From Pseudomonas sp. Irchel 3E13 (GTDB lineage: Bacteria; Pseudomonadota; Gammaproteobacteria; Pseudomonadales; Pseudomonadaceae), in NCBI RefSeq assembly GCF_900187455.1, contig NZ_FYDX01000003.1, forward strand, positions 1 through 64,000: DNA of 64,000 nucleotides, written 5' to 3'. Shown here in pieces: positions 30,767 to 39,701 of the stretch. Position numbers and translations under genes: made by a program. The notes beneath the pieces were generated by a model, which did not search any database, was not told the DNA's origin, and was given only the letters and a program-made list of their open reading frames with translations. Position 1 is the first letter of the stretch. Each line of letters opens with the position of its first letter.

Positions 30767-31183
30767 ATGAAGGAGCAACGCGGGATTACATTGATCGAGC
30801 TGATGATTGTCGTGGCGATCATTGGCCTGTTGGCGACTATCGCCATGCCGCTCTACACCAACCACCAGGCACAGGCCAAAGCCACGGCTGGCCTGGCCGA
30901 AATCAGCGCGCTGAAGACCGGTTTCGAGGTTCGACTGACACAGGGGGCGGATATCGCCAATGTCACGCAGATCGGCGGCCAGGAACGCACCGCGAACTGC
31001 ACCATCAGCGCCACGGCGGTAGCCGCCAGTGGCACTGGCAGCATCGCCTGCACCCTGGTGGATGCACCGGCGCCGGTACTCGGCAAGACCCTGACCCTGA
31101 ACCGCTCGGCCACCGGCTGGACCTGCAGCACCAACATCGGCACCGACCAGGCGCCGAAAGGGTGCGAGGCGAAGGATCAATAG
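30767..31183 (+). CDS. pilA: Major type IV pilin PilA
   Basis: A 138-residue pilin. The leader is MKEQRG and the mature protein begins [20 protein letters not shown], with Glu at +5; Ile replaces the usual Phe at +1. The body has a low-complexity Ala/Thr/Gly-rich region. Four cysteines are present (ANCTIS, SIACTL, GWTCSTN, KGCEAK), the last two fitting the C-terminal disulphide loop. I chose the ATG at 30767; a TTG at 30752 would lengthen the leader. Divergent from pilC and directly upstream of tRNA-Thr. Confidence 0.93.
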   Translation: MKEQRGITLIELMIVVAIIGLLATIAMPLYTNHQAQAKATAGLAEISALKTGFEVRLTQGADIANVTQIGGQERTANCTISATAVAASGTGSIACTLVDAPAPVLGKTLTLNRSATGWTCSTNIGTDQAPKGCEAKDQ

Positions 31184-31238
31184 CCTTATTAAACAGTAAA
31201 TTGCGTAAGGCTCACGGCAGTGGTAGCGTTGGCGCCAC

Positions 31239-31314
31239 GCCGGTGTAGCTCAGTCGGTAGAGCAGCGCACTCGTAACGCGAAGGTCGCAGGTTCGATTCC
31301 TGTCTCCGGCACCA
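31239..31314 (+). tRNA. tRNA-Thr (anticodon CGT)
   Basis: A 76-nt cloverleaf with encoded CCA and anticodon loop CTCGTAA giving CGT. Stem pairing is not perfect: a T-T pair at 6-67 in the acceptor, and an A-C pair at 31-39 and a G-A pair at 27-43 in the anticodon stem. The G-A pair also occurs in E. coli thrW. It follows pilA, as in other pseudomonads. Confidence 0.93.
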
Positions 31315-31322
31315 GAAAAACC

Positions 31323-31351
31323 AAAGGCCTACAGCGATGTAGGCCTTTTTT
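31323..31351 (+). terminator. Terminator of tRNA-Thr
   Basis: AAAGGCCTACA (31323-31333), a GCGA loop and TGTAGGCCTTT (31338-31348) form an 11-bp stem followed by T. It begins 8 bases after the tRNA. Confidence 0.92.
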
Positions 31352-31559
31352 GTTTCTGGAGCGGGCAGGCATGGGGCTGGCAAACGTCTGGGCTGCCTTC
31401 CTGTGGATGCATTTCGTTGCCGAGCAGATTTGCTGCCATGCAGCGACAGTTCAGTGGATTCGCTAAGGCACAGATCCCATCACCACAAACTGATATTCGT
31501 TCGAAGCGAAGCCTATTCAAAACCATCTCAATGGTCAGGTTTGTAATATTTTGAAATGA

Positions 31560-31579
31560 ATTCAGTCATCTCACTGAAT
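31560..31579. promoter_or_regulatory. Inverted repeat, possible operator
   Basis: ATTCAGT and ACTGAAT are separated by 6 bases (CATCTC), giving 7-bp arms. It lies about 290 bases before the autotransporter start. No known regulator is assigned. Confidence 0.35.
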
Positions 31580-31670
31580 CGCAACCTTTTTCCTGGCAGA
31601 ACTACCGTTCGTCGGCTCAAGACCACGCCCCGCATCGCTTTCACCCAGCGAAACCGGCGACTAATCAGGA

Positions 31671-31682
31671 AGTATTAATACT
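31671..31682. promoter_or_regulatory. Perfect 12-bp AT-rich palindrome, possible operator
   Basis: AGTATTAATACT is a perfect palindrome in the gene-free region about 185 bases before the GTG of the giant adhesin. It could be a dimeric regulator site. Nothing in the sequence names the regulator. Confidence 0.4.
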
Positions 31683-31865
31683 AAGTGAACGTACGAATTG
31701 TCCGGCGTGGATCCAATTTTTCGGCTACAAATTCACCCCAAATGGAACCTGTATTCGCCAAGGTCAGGCTGTTCGACTCGCAGTGTGTGTATTTCCAAGG
31801 GGTTTTGTTCACGCTCCGACACGCATTTCAATGACGGATTCGCCTGATCCACGAAGGAGTCACAC

Positions 31866-34800
31866 GTGGACAGAAGATTCGCCAAAAAAGCCTTTACCGC
31901 TCGTTTCGCTCCGCTGCCTCTGGCAATCAGCCTGGCGGCGGCCGGTGTGGTTTCCGGCCTCTTCAGTCCCGAGGTGTTGGCGGTGTGTGACACGCCGGCG
32001 CCCGGTGCCACCATCAACTGCACAGGCACCACTGTCGGGCTGACCACCGGCGTCAACAACCTCACGGTCAACGTGCTCACTGGCGCGGTTGTCAACGCGC
32101 CGCTGCTGGGCACGGCACTGAACCTCACGGGTAACAACTCGCGGCTGACCAACTCTGGCCTGATCGACCCATCGTTGCTGGGCACCGTGTCCGGATTGAC
32201 CACCGGCGTAACGATGGGCAACGCGAACAACAGCATCGTGGTGGTCACCAACAACAACACCGGGATTATCCGCGGCACTTCCGGTCTGCTCGGTGCTTCG
32301 CTCGTCGGCCTCACCGGTATCGGCTTGAGCGTGCAGAACGGCGCGGCCGGTACTACTACCGTCACCAACAACGGCACCATCGAAGGGATGCCATTGGTAG
32401 GGGTATCGATCCTCGCATCGGATATTCCATTGATTGCGCTCTGGGGCGGCTCCAAGGCGGTTTTCACCAACAATGGCACTATCACGGGCCGGGTTTCCTT
32501 CCAGGGGACCTCCACCGGCAACGTGTTCACTAACACCGGGATCCTGAGCGGCAGCCTGTCCATGGGCACCGGCGGTGGCGCCAACCGTTTCAATGCCATT
32601 ACCGGGTCGCTAGTGAGCGCCGGTGGCGGGGTCGGGATAGCGCTGCCGGTGCTGGGGCTGACCATCGGCTTTGCCGGCGCGGGCATCGTCGATGGCGGTA
32701 CGGCCACGACCGCCAACACCCTGGCGTTGCAGAACGCTGTCGGTGGTGGCTCAGGTACCGGCGGGACAGGGACGATCAACGGCAACAATTACCTGCACTT
32801 CAACAACCTGATCGTCGACAGCGGAACCTGGGCGCTGTCCGGCCTGTTGTTCAATGGTGCCACCACACCGACCGTCCAACTCAACGGCGGTTTGCTGAAC
32901 GTCACTACCTCGGCGCTGGGCAGCGCCTCGGTGACCGCCAATGGGGGCGGGCTCGGGGCTTCGGACATCGGTGTGGTGATCGGCAACACCATCACCCTCG
33001 GCACCAACGGCCTGACGGTATCGGGCAACAACAACCTGACCCTGTCCGGTGTGCTGACCGGTGGGGGAGCGCTGAGCAAGACCGGGCTCGGCCTGCTGAC
33101 CCTGAGCGGGGCCAACGACTACACCGGTGGTACCACGATGAGCCAGGGCGGCCTGGTTCTCGGCAACGTGGGTGCCCTCGGCACCCAGACGCTGACGGTC
33201 ACCGGCGCCAGCAGCCTGCAGAACGCTACGACGATGAACCTGGCCAACGCCATCCTGCTCGACGGCGGGGCGCTCAGCCTGACCAACACCGCTGCGCTGA
33301 CCCTCGCCGGCGCGGTCAACGGGACCGGCTCGCTGATCAAGAACGGCACCGGCGACGTGACCCTCAGCGGCGCCAACAACTTTAGCGGTGGCCTCAGCCT
33401 CAATGCCGGCAAGCTGATCCTGGCCAATGCCGGCTCCGCCGGTTCGGGCACCATCACCGCCGTCACTGGCGCGGCCCTGGACACCAGTTCCGCCCAGACC
33501 CTGACCAACCTGGTTCAGCTCAACGGCAACCTGACCCTGACCGGCAGCAACGATCTGACCCTGGGCGGGAAAATTTCCGGCTCCGGCGGCCTGATCAAGA
33601 GTGGCTCCACCAGCCTGACCCTGAGCGGCAACAACGATTTCACCGGCAACACCGCCCTCAACGGCGGCAGCCTGATCCTGCAAAGCAACACTGCACTGGG
33701 CACTGGGCAACTGAGCCTGGGCGCCAATGCCTCACTGGATGCCAGCGGACAAGCCATCACCAACGCGATCAACCTGGGCACCCGCACCCTGACCCTGACC
33801 AATGCCACCGCCACCAGCCTTGGTGGCGCGATCACCGGCACCGGCGGCGTGATCAAGAGCGGCGCTGGGGACCTGACGCTGAGCGGTGCCAACACGGGCT
33901 ATTCCGGCGTCATGCAACTGACCAACGGCAAGCTGATCATCGGCAACAACGCCGCGCTGGGTACTGGCAGCTTGCGCACGTCCGCCAACACCACCCTGGA
34001 CACCGATGCCGCGCGCTCGATCAGCAACCTGGTCATCATGCTCGGTAATACGACCGTTGCCGGCAGCAATGATCTGACCCTGGGCGGCTCGATCTCTGGC
34101 GGCGGCTTCAGCCTGACCAAGAACGGCTTGGCCACGCTGACCCTCAACGGCTTCAGCACCTTCAGCGGGGGTACGATCCTCAACGCTGGCACCTTGCGCG
34201 TCGGTTCCAGCGGCGCGCTCGGCATCGGAGCACTGACCACCGCGGCCGGCACCACCCTTGATGCCAGCACCGCAGTGACCCTGGGCAATATCGTCAATCT
34301 GGGGGGTGACCTGAGCATCGGCGGCACCGCTAACCTCGGTCTCAGCGGCACCCTCAGCGGCGCCGGTGGTTTGATCAAGAACGGCAATGCCGACCTGACG
34401 CTCAGCGGTAACAACAACTTCCTGGGCAACACTCAACTGAACGCCGGACGCCTGGTGGTCGGCAACGCCGGCGCCCTCAGCCAAGGCGCGTTGATCGCGG
34501 CCAGCGGCACCACGCTGGATGCCAGTACCGCACTGACCCTGACCAATGCCGTCACCGCGAACGGCGTGCTGAACATCGGCGGCACTTCCGATCTGAACCT
34601 GTCGGGCGTGATCGACGGAGCCGGCGGACTGGTCAAGAACGGCAGCGCCAACCTGACCCTCAGCGGGGTGAACACCTACCTGGGTGGCACTACCCTGAAC
34701 GCCGGGACCCTGACCCTGGCCAGCGCGGCCGCGCTGAGCAGTGGCGACCTCACCGTTGGAGGGGGCTCGACACTGGTGGGCGTCGGTCCGCTGACGCTGG

Positions 34801-37800
34801 GTAACGCCATTCACCTCAACAGTTCCTTGACCACCGCGGCCAGCGGCTCCCTGACCCTCGGCGGCGTGATCGACGGCGCCGGCAGCCTGACCAAGGCCGG
34901 GACCGGCACCCTGCTGCTGACCGGCAACAACAGCTATGGCGGCGGCACCCTCCTGAGCAGCGGCACCCTGAACCTGGGCTCCAACACCGCGCTGGGCACC
35001 GGTACGCTGAGCACGGCCAATGGCACCTCGCTGGACACTACCGGCGTCCTCAGTGTCGGCAACAATCTCAGCGTCGCTGGCACACTGAATCTCCTCGGCA
35101 GCAATGACCTGACCCTCGGCGGCGGCATCACCGGCACTGGCGGTCTGACCAAAGCCGGCAACGCCAGCCTGACCCTGAACGGCAACAACGCCTACCTGGG
35201 CAACACCAACCTCAATGCCGGCACCCTGGTGCTCGGCAGCAGTACCGCGCTGGGCTTCGGCATCCTGAATACGGCGGCGGGCACCGCGCTGGATGCCAAC
35301 GCGGCCGTGTCCATCAACAATCAGGTCAACCTCGGCGGCAACCTGGCTGTCGGCGGTAGCGCCAACCTGGGCTTGAACGGCATAGTCAGCGGCGTTGGCA
35401 GGATCACCAAGGACGGCGCGGCCACCCTCACGCTCAACGGTGCCAACACCTACACCGGCGGGACCGTGCTCAATGCCGGTGTCCTCCAGGTGGGCAACGC
35501 CCAAGCGCTGGGGAGCAGCACGCTGATCGTCAGCGGCGCCTCGACCCTCGACAGCGGCACGGCGCTGAACATCGGCAACCGCCTCAGCCTCGGCACTGAC
35601 CTGACCATCGGCGGCAGCAACAACCTCGGCCTGACCGGCGTGATTTCCGGCAACGGCGGCCTGATCAAGAACGGCGCGGCCGACCTGACCCTCAGCGGCG
35701 TCAACACTAACCTCGGCAACACCGTGTTGAACGCTGGCAAGCTGATCGTCAGTAATGCCGCCGCGCTGGGGCAGGGCGCCCTGATCGCGGCGGCCGGCAC
35801 CACGCTGGATGCCAACACCGCCCTGGCCCTGGCCAACGCGGTCACCCTCAATGGTGCGCTGAATGTCGCCGGCACGTCCGACCTGACCCTGCAAGGCGTG
35901 GTCGACGGCAGCGGCGGCCTGATCAAGAACGGCAACGCCAACCTGACCCTCAGCGGCGTCAACCTCTTCCAGGGCGGCACCACCCTGAACGCCGGCACCC
36001 TGACCATCGGCAACGGCCTGGCCCTGGGCAGCGGCGACCTGACCATCGCTGGCGCCGCCAACCTCGCCAGCGCCGGCGCTCAGTCCATCGCCAATGCCAT
36101 CCACCTGAATGCCGGCCTGACCCTGCCGGGTAGCGCCAACCTGACCCTCAACGGCGCCATCGACGGCGCCGCCGGCCTGACCAAGACCGGCACCGGCAGC
36201 CTGATCCTGAACGGCGCCAACACCTACGCCGGCGGCACCGTTCTCAGCAGCGGCAACCTGGTGCTCGGCTCCGCCACCGCGCTGGGCAGCGGCACTCTCA
36301 GCGCGACCAATGGCGGTTCGCTGGACGCCAATAAAGTCCTCAGCGTCGCCAACGCCATCGATGTCACCGGCAACCTGAATGTGCTGGGCAGCAACGACCT
36401 GACCCTCAGCGGCGACATCGCCGGCAGCGGCGGTCTGACCAAGTCCGGCGGCGCGACCCTGGTCCTGTCGGGCAACAACAGCTACCAAGGCAACACCAGC
36501 CTCAATGCAGGCATCCTGAAACTGGGCAGCAGCACCGCGCTGGGCCTGGGCACCCTGAACACCGCGGCGGGCACCACCCTGGATGCCACCACCGCGCTGG
36601 CGATCAGCAACCTGGTCAACCTGGGCGGCAACACCGCGATCGGCGGCAGCGCCGACCTCGCGCTCAACGGTGTGGTCAGCGGCACCGGTGCCCTGACCAA
36701 GCAGGGCACCGCGACCCTGAGCCTGAACGCCGCCAACACCTACACGGGTGGCACCAACCTGCTGGGCGGCACCCTGCAACTGGGCAACAGCCTGTCCCTG
36801 GGCAGTGGCGCGCTGAACGTCAACGGCGCCGGCACCCTCGACAGCAACACCGCGATCAACCTGGCCAATCAGGTCAACCTCAACGCGGCCCTGACCATCG
36901 GCGGCAGCGCCGACCAGACCCTCAGCGGCGTCATCGGCGGCAATGGCAGCCTGATCAAGGCCGGCGCGGGCAACCTGACCCTGACCGGCATCAACACCTA
37001 CGCCGGCGGCACCACCCTGGCGGCGGGCACCCTGACCCTCGGCAACGCCTTGGCGCTGGGCAGCGGCGCGCTGAAGCTGAACGTCAGCGGCGCGGCCAAC
37101 CTGGACACCACCTCGGCATTCGCCCTGGGCAATGCCGTCACCCTGGGCGCCAACCTGACCCTGGTCGGCCACAGCGACCTGACCCTCAACGGCGTCATCG
37201 ACGGTGCCGCCGGCCTGGTCAAGACCGGCGCCGGCAACCTGACCCTGAATGGCGCCAACAGCTACCTCGGCGGCACCACCCTGGCCGCCGGCACCCTGAC
37301 CCTCGGCAACGCCGCGGCGCTGGGCAGCGGCGCGTTGAACGTGACGGGCGCGGCGACCCTGGACAACAGCGCGGCGTTCGCCTTGGGCAACGCCCTCGTC
37401 CTGGGCGCGGACCTGACCCTGGCCGGCAACAACAACCTCAACCTCGGCGGTGTCATCAGCGGCACCGGCGGGCTGGTCAAGACCGGCCTGGCCGACGTGA
37501 CCCTGAGCGGCGCCAACACCTTCAGCGGCGCGCTGAACATCCTTTCCGGCAGCCTGACCACGGTCGGCACCGGGGCGCTGGGCAACACCTCGCTGGTCAA
37601 TGTCGGCGCCGGCGCCAGCCTCAACCTGGGCGCCAGCGGTAGCGTCGGCAGCCTTGGCGGCAGTGGCGGGATCAACCTCGGCAGCGGCGCCAACCTGAGC
37701 GTCGGCACCGGCGATCTCAGCGGCGTCTTCAATGGCGCGCTGAACGGCAATGGCGGTCTGATCAAGGTCGGCAACGGCAGCCTGGAACTGGCTGGCGTCA

Positions 37801-39701
37801 ACGTCTACACCGGCAACACCCAGGTCAACGGCGGCGTGCTGAACGTCAGCGGTTCGCTGGCCAGCGGCCTCGTGCAGGTCAACAGCGGCGGCACCCTGAC
37901 CGGCAGCGGTTCGCTGGCCGGCGCGGTCACCGTGGCCGATGGCGGTCACCTGGCCGCCAACAGCGGCGCCAACCTGAGCCTCGGCTCGCTGGTGCTGAGC
38001 GGCAACTCCAACCTCGATATCGGCCTCGGCTCGCCATCCACCGGTGGCAGCCCGCTGATTACCGTGGGCGGCAACCTGACCCTCGACGGCAACCTCAACG
38101 TCAGCGACATCGGCGGCTTCGGCGCCGGTATCTATCAGGTCATCAACTACACCGGCACGCTCACCGACAACGGCCTCGTCCTCGGCAGCCTGCCGAGCGG
38201 CGTGCTGCCAGGCGACCTCGAAGTGCAACTGGCGATCGCCAACCAGGTCAACCTGCTGGTGGGCGGCGCCAACGGCAGCGTGCTGTTCTGGGACGGCACC
38301 GGCCTGGTCGGCGACGGCACCATCCAGGGCGGCAACGGCGTGTGGGATGCGCTCACCACCAACTGGACCACCGTCAACGGCACCGGCAACCGTGACTGGA
38401 GCAGCAACTTCGCGGTGTTCCAGGGCGCGGCGGGCACGGTCGCGGTCAATGGCACCCAGACCGTCACCGGTCTGCAGTTCGTCACCGATGGCTACGTACT
38501 CAACAGCGGTGTGGCGGGCCAGTTGAATCTGGTCAACAACGACAGCGGCACGGCCACCGTGCGCGTCGATCCGGGTCGCACCGCGACCCTGAACCTCGGC
38601 CTCACCGGCAGCGGCCTGCTGAACAAGGCCGACAGCGGCACCCTGGTGCTCAACGGCAACAACAGCTACACCGGCGGCACCCGTCTCAGCGGCGGCACCC
38701 TGGTGGTGGGGAACAACTTCGCGCTGGGCAGCGGCCTGCTGACCACCGCCAACAACACCACGCTGGACAGCAACACCGCGGTCACCCTCGGCAACAACCT
38801 GAGCCTCGCGGGTGTGCTGAACATCGCCGGCAGCAACCCGCTGACCCTCGCCGGTGCCGTCAATGGCAGCGGCAGCCTGGTCAAGAACGGCGCCGGCAGC
38901 CTGACCCTCAATGGCGCCAACGGCTATGTCGGCGGCACCACCCTGAATGCCGGCAGCCTGGTGCTGGGCAACAACCTCGCCCTGGGCAGCGGCACGCTGC
39001 ACGTTGCCGGCGCCGGCACGCTGGACAACAGCGCCGCGCTGACCCTGGCCAACCTGATCGACCTGGGCGCGACCCTGACCCTGGTCGGCAGCAACGACCT
39101 GACCCTCAACGGCGGCGCCAGCGGCGCGGGCGGACTGATCAAGAACGGCGCGGGCACGCTGACCCTGAACGGGGTCAACGCCTATACCGGCGGTACTACC
39201 CTGGCCGCTGGCGGCCTGGTCCTCGGCAACGGCGGCGCGCTGGGCAGTGGCGCTCTGAATGTCACCGGCGCGTCGACCCTGAGCAGCGGCAGCGCGCTGG
39301 CGCTGGCCAATGCCGTCAACCTCGGCGCCGACCTGACGCTGCCGGGCAGCGCCAACCTGACCCTCAACGGCGTGGTCAACGGCACCGGCGGCCTGAACAA
39401 GACCGGCACCGGGACGTTGGTGTTGAACAACAGCAATGCCTATCAGGGCAACACCACGCTCGCGGGCGGCACCCTGGTGGTCGGCAGCAACGGCGCCCTG
39501 GGCACCGGCCAACTCACCGCGAGTGCCGGCACCACCCTCGACAGCAACAGCGCCGTAACCCTGGTGAACAATCTCAACGTTCTCGGCGGCCTGAACATCG
39601 GCGGTAGCAATAACCTGACCCTGACCGGTCTTATCAACGGCGCTGGCGGCCTGATCAAGGAGCGCTCGGTTCCGCCACTGCCCTGGGCAGCGGCAAGCTG
39701 A
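31866..39701 (+). CDS. Giant autotransporter adhesin, N-terminal part (frame broken at about 39,660)
   Basis: A 2611-residue open frame with a GTG start at 31866 and AAGGAG 6 bases upstream. A signal peptide (about residues 1-39, ending EVLA before VCDTP) directs export. From about residue 385 come tandem autotransporter-associated beta-strand repeats of about 84-86 residues, each with a core such as LTLSGANTYSGGTTLNAGTL; I count 23. A larger module with LFWDGTGLVGDGTIQGGNG lies near residue 2140. The protein should form a long beta-helix on the cell surface. The frame leaves the repeat pattern after GLIKE and ends with 12 unrelated residues. The rest of the gene, including the barrel, lies in the next frame. 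Type V secretion adhesin by architecture; ligand unknown. Confidence 0.85.
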   Translation: MDRRFAKKAFTARFAPLPLAISLAAAGVVSGLFSPEVLAVCDTPAPGATINCTGTTVGLTTGVNNLTVNVLTGAVVNAPLLGTALNLTGNNSRLTNSGLIDPSLLGTVSGLTTGVTMGNANNSIVVVTNNNTGIIRGTSGLLGASLVGLTGIGLSVQNGAAGTTTVTNNGTIEGMPLVGVSILASDIPLIALWGGSKAVFTNNGTITGRVSFQGTSTGNVFTNTGILSGSLSMGTGGGANRFNAITGSLVSAGGGVGIALPVLGLTIGFAGAGIVDGGTATTANTLALQNAVGGGSGTGGTGTINGNNYLHFNNLIVDSGTWALSGLLFNGATTPTVQLNGGLLNVTTSALGSASVTANGGGLGASDIGVVIGNTITLGTNGLTVSGNNNLTLSGVLTGGGALSKTGLGLLTLSGANDYTGGTTMSQGGLVLGNVGALGTQTLTVTGASSLQNATTMNLANAILLDGGALSLTNTAALTLAGAVNGTGSLIKNGTGDVTLSGANNFSGGLSLNAGKLILANAGSAGSGTITAVTGAALDTSSAQTLTNLVQLNGNLTLTGSNDLTLGGKISGSGGLIKSGSTSLTLSGNNDFTGNTALNGGSLILQSNTALGTGQLSLGANASLDASGQAITNAINLGTRTLTLTNATATSLGGAITGTGGVIKSGAGDLTLSGANTGYSGVMQLTNGKLIIGNNAALGTGSLRTSANTTLDTDAARSISNLVIMLGNTTVAGSNDLTLGGSISGGGFSLTKNGLATLTLNGFSTFSGGTILNAGTLRVGSSGALGIGALTTAAGTTLDASTAVTLGNIVNLGGDLSIGGTANLGLSGTLSGAGGLIKNGNADLTLSGNNNFLGNTQLNAGRLVVGNAGALSQGALIAASGTTLDASTALTLTNAVTANGVLNIGGTSDLNLSGVIDGAGGLVKNGSANLTLSGVNTYLGGTTLNAGTLTLASAAALSSGDLTVGGGSTLVGVGPLTLGNAIHLNSSLTTAASGSLTLGGVIDGAGSLTKAGTGTLLLTGNNSYGGGTLLSSGTLNLGSNTALGTGTLSTANGTSLDTTGVLSVGNNLSVAGTLNLLGSNDLTLGGGITGTGGLTKAGNASLTLNGNNAYLGNTNLNAGTLVLGSSTALGFGILNTAAGTALDANAAVSINNQVNLGGNLAVGGSANLGLNGIVSGVGRITKDGAATLTLNGANTYTGGTVLNAGVLQVGNAQALGSSTLIVSGASTLDSGTALNIGNRLSLGTDLTIGGSNNLGLTGVISGNGGLIKNGAADLTLSGVNTNLGNTVLNAGKLIVSNAAALGQGALIAAAGTTLDANTALALANAVTLNGALNVAGTSDLTLQGVVDGSGGLIKNGNANLTLSGVNLFQGGTTLNAGTLTIGNGLALGSGDLTIAGAANLASAGAQSIANAIHLNAGLTLPGSANLTLNGAIDGAAGLTKTGTGSLILNGANTYAGGTVLSSGNLVLGSATALGSGTLSATNGGSLDANKVLSVANAIDVTGNLNVLGSNDLTLSGDIAGSGGLTKSGGATLVLSGNNSYQGNTSLNAGILKLGSSTALGLGTLNTAAGTTLDATTALAISNLVNLGGNTAIGGSADLALNGVVSGTGALTKQGTATLSLNAANTYTGGTNLLGGTLQLGNSLSLGSGALNVNGAGTLDSNTAINLANQVNLNAALTIGGSADQTLSGVIGGNGSLIKAGAGNLTLTGINTYAGGTTLAAGTLTLGNALALGSGALKLNVSGAANLDTTSAFALGNAVTLGANLTLVGHSDLTLNGVIDGAAGLVKTGAGNLTLNGANSYLGGTTLAAGTLTLGNAAALGSGALNVTGAATLDNSAAFALGNALVLGADLTLAGNNNLNLGGVISGTGGLVKTGLADVTLSGANTFSGALNILSGSLTTVGTGALGNTSLVNVGAGASLNLGASGSVGSLGGSGGINLGSGANLSVGTGDLSGVFNGALNGNGGLIKVGNGSLELAGVNVYTGNTQVNGGVLNVSGSLASGLVQVNSGGTLTGSGSLAGAVTVADGGHLAANSGANLSLGSLVLSGNSNLDIGLGSPSTGGSPLITVGGNLTLDGNLNVSDIGGFGAGIYQVINYTGTLTDNGLVLGSLPSGVLPGDLEVQLAIANQVNLLVGGANGSVLFWDGTGLVGDGTIQGGNGVWDALTTNWTTVNGTGNRDWSSNFAVFQGAAGTVAVNGTQTVTGLQFVTDGYVLNSGVAGQLNLVNNDSGTATVRVDPGRTATLNLGLTGSGLLNKADSGTLVLNGNNSYTGGTRLSGGTLVVGNNFALGSGLLTTANNTTLDSNTAVTLGNNLSLAGVLNIAGSNPLTLAGAVNGSGSLVKNGAGSLTLNGANGYVGGTTLNAGSLVLGNNLALGSGTLHVAGAGTLDNSAALTLANLIDLGATLTLVGSNDLTLNGGASGAGGLIKNGAGTLTLNGVNAYTGGTTLAAGGLVLGNGGALGSGALNVTGASTLSSGSALALANAVNLGADLTLPGSANLTLNGVVNGTGGLNKTGTGTLVLNNSNAYQGNTTLAGGTLVVGSNGALGTGQLTASAGTTLDSNSAVTLVNNLNVLGGLNIGGSNNLTLTGLINGAGGLIKERSVPPLPWAAAS

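Larger units (their letters stand above)
31352..31865. other. Gene-free, comparatively AT-rich leader region before the giant autotransporter
   Basis: About 510 bases with no credible gene. It is less GC-rich than its neighbours, and the stretch around 31,480-31,580 is AT-rich. I see two inverted repeats, listed separately (31560-31579 and 31671-31682), and no convincing -35/-10 pair. It should hold the promoter and control region of the 15-kb adhesin gene. Confidence 0.6.

Noticed and set aside
31239..31865. Possible genomic-island insertion at tRNA-Thr
   Set aside because: No integrase, no direct repeat of the tRNA 3' end and no mobility gene was seen up to the adhesin.
33732..39512. A 1926-residue open frame on the minus strand opposite the adhesin
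   Set aside because: It has no ribosome-binding site, and its composition (Gln, Ala, Gly, Val-rich) mirrors the repetitive GC-rich sense strand. It is an antisense shadow of the repeats.
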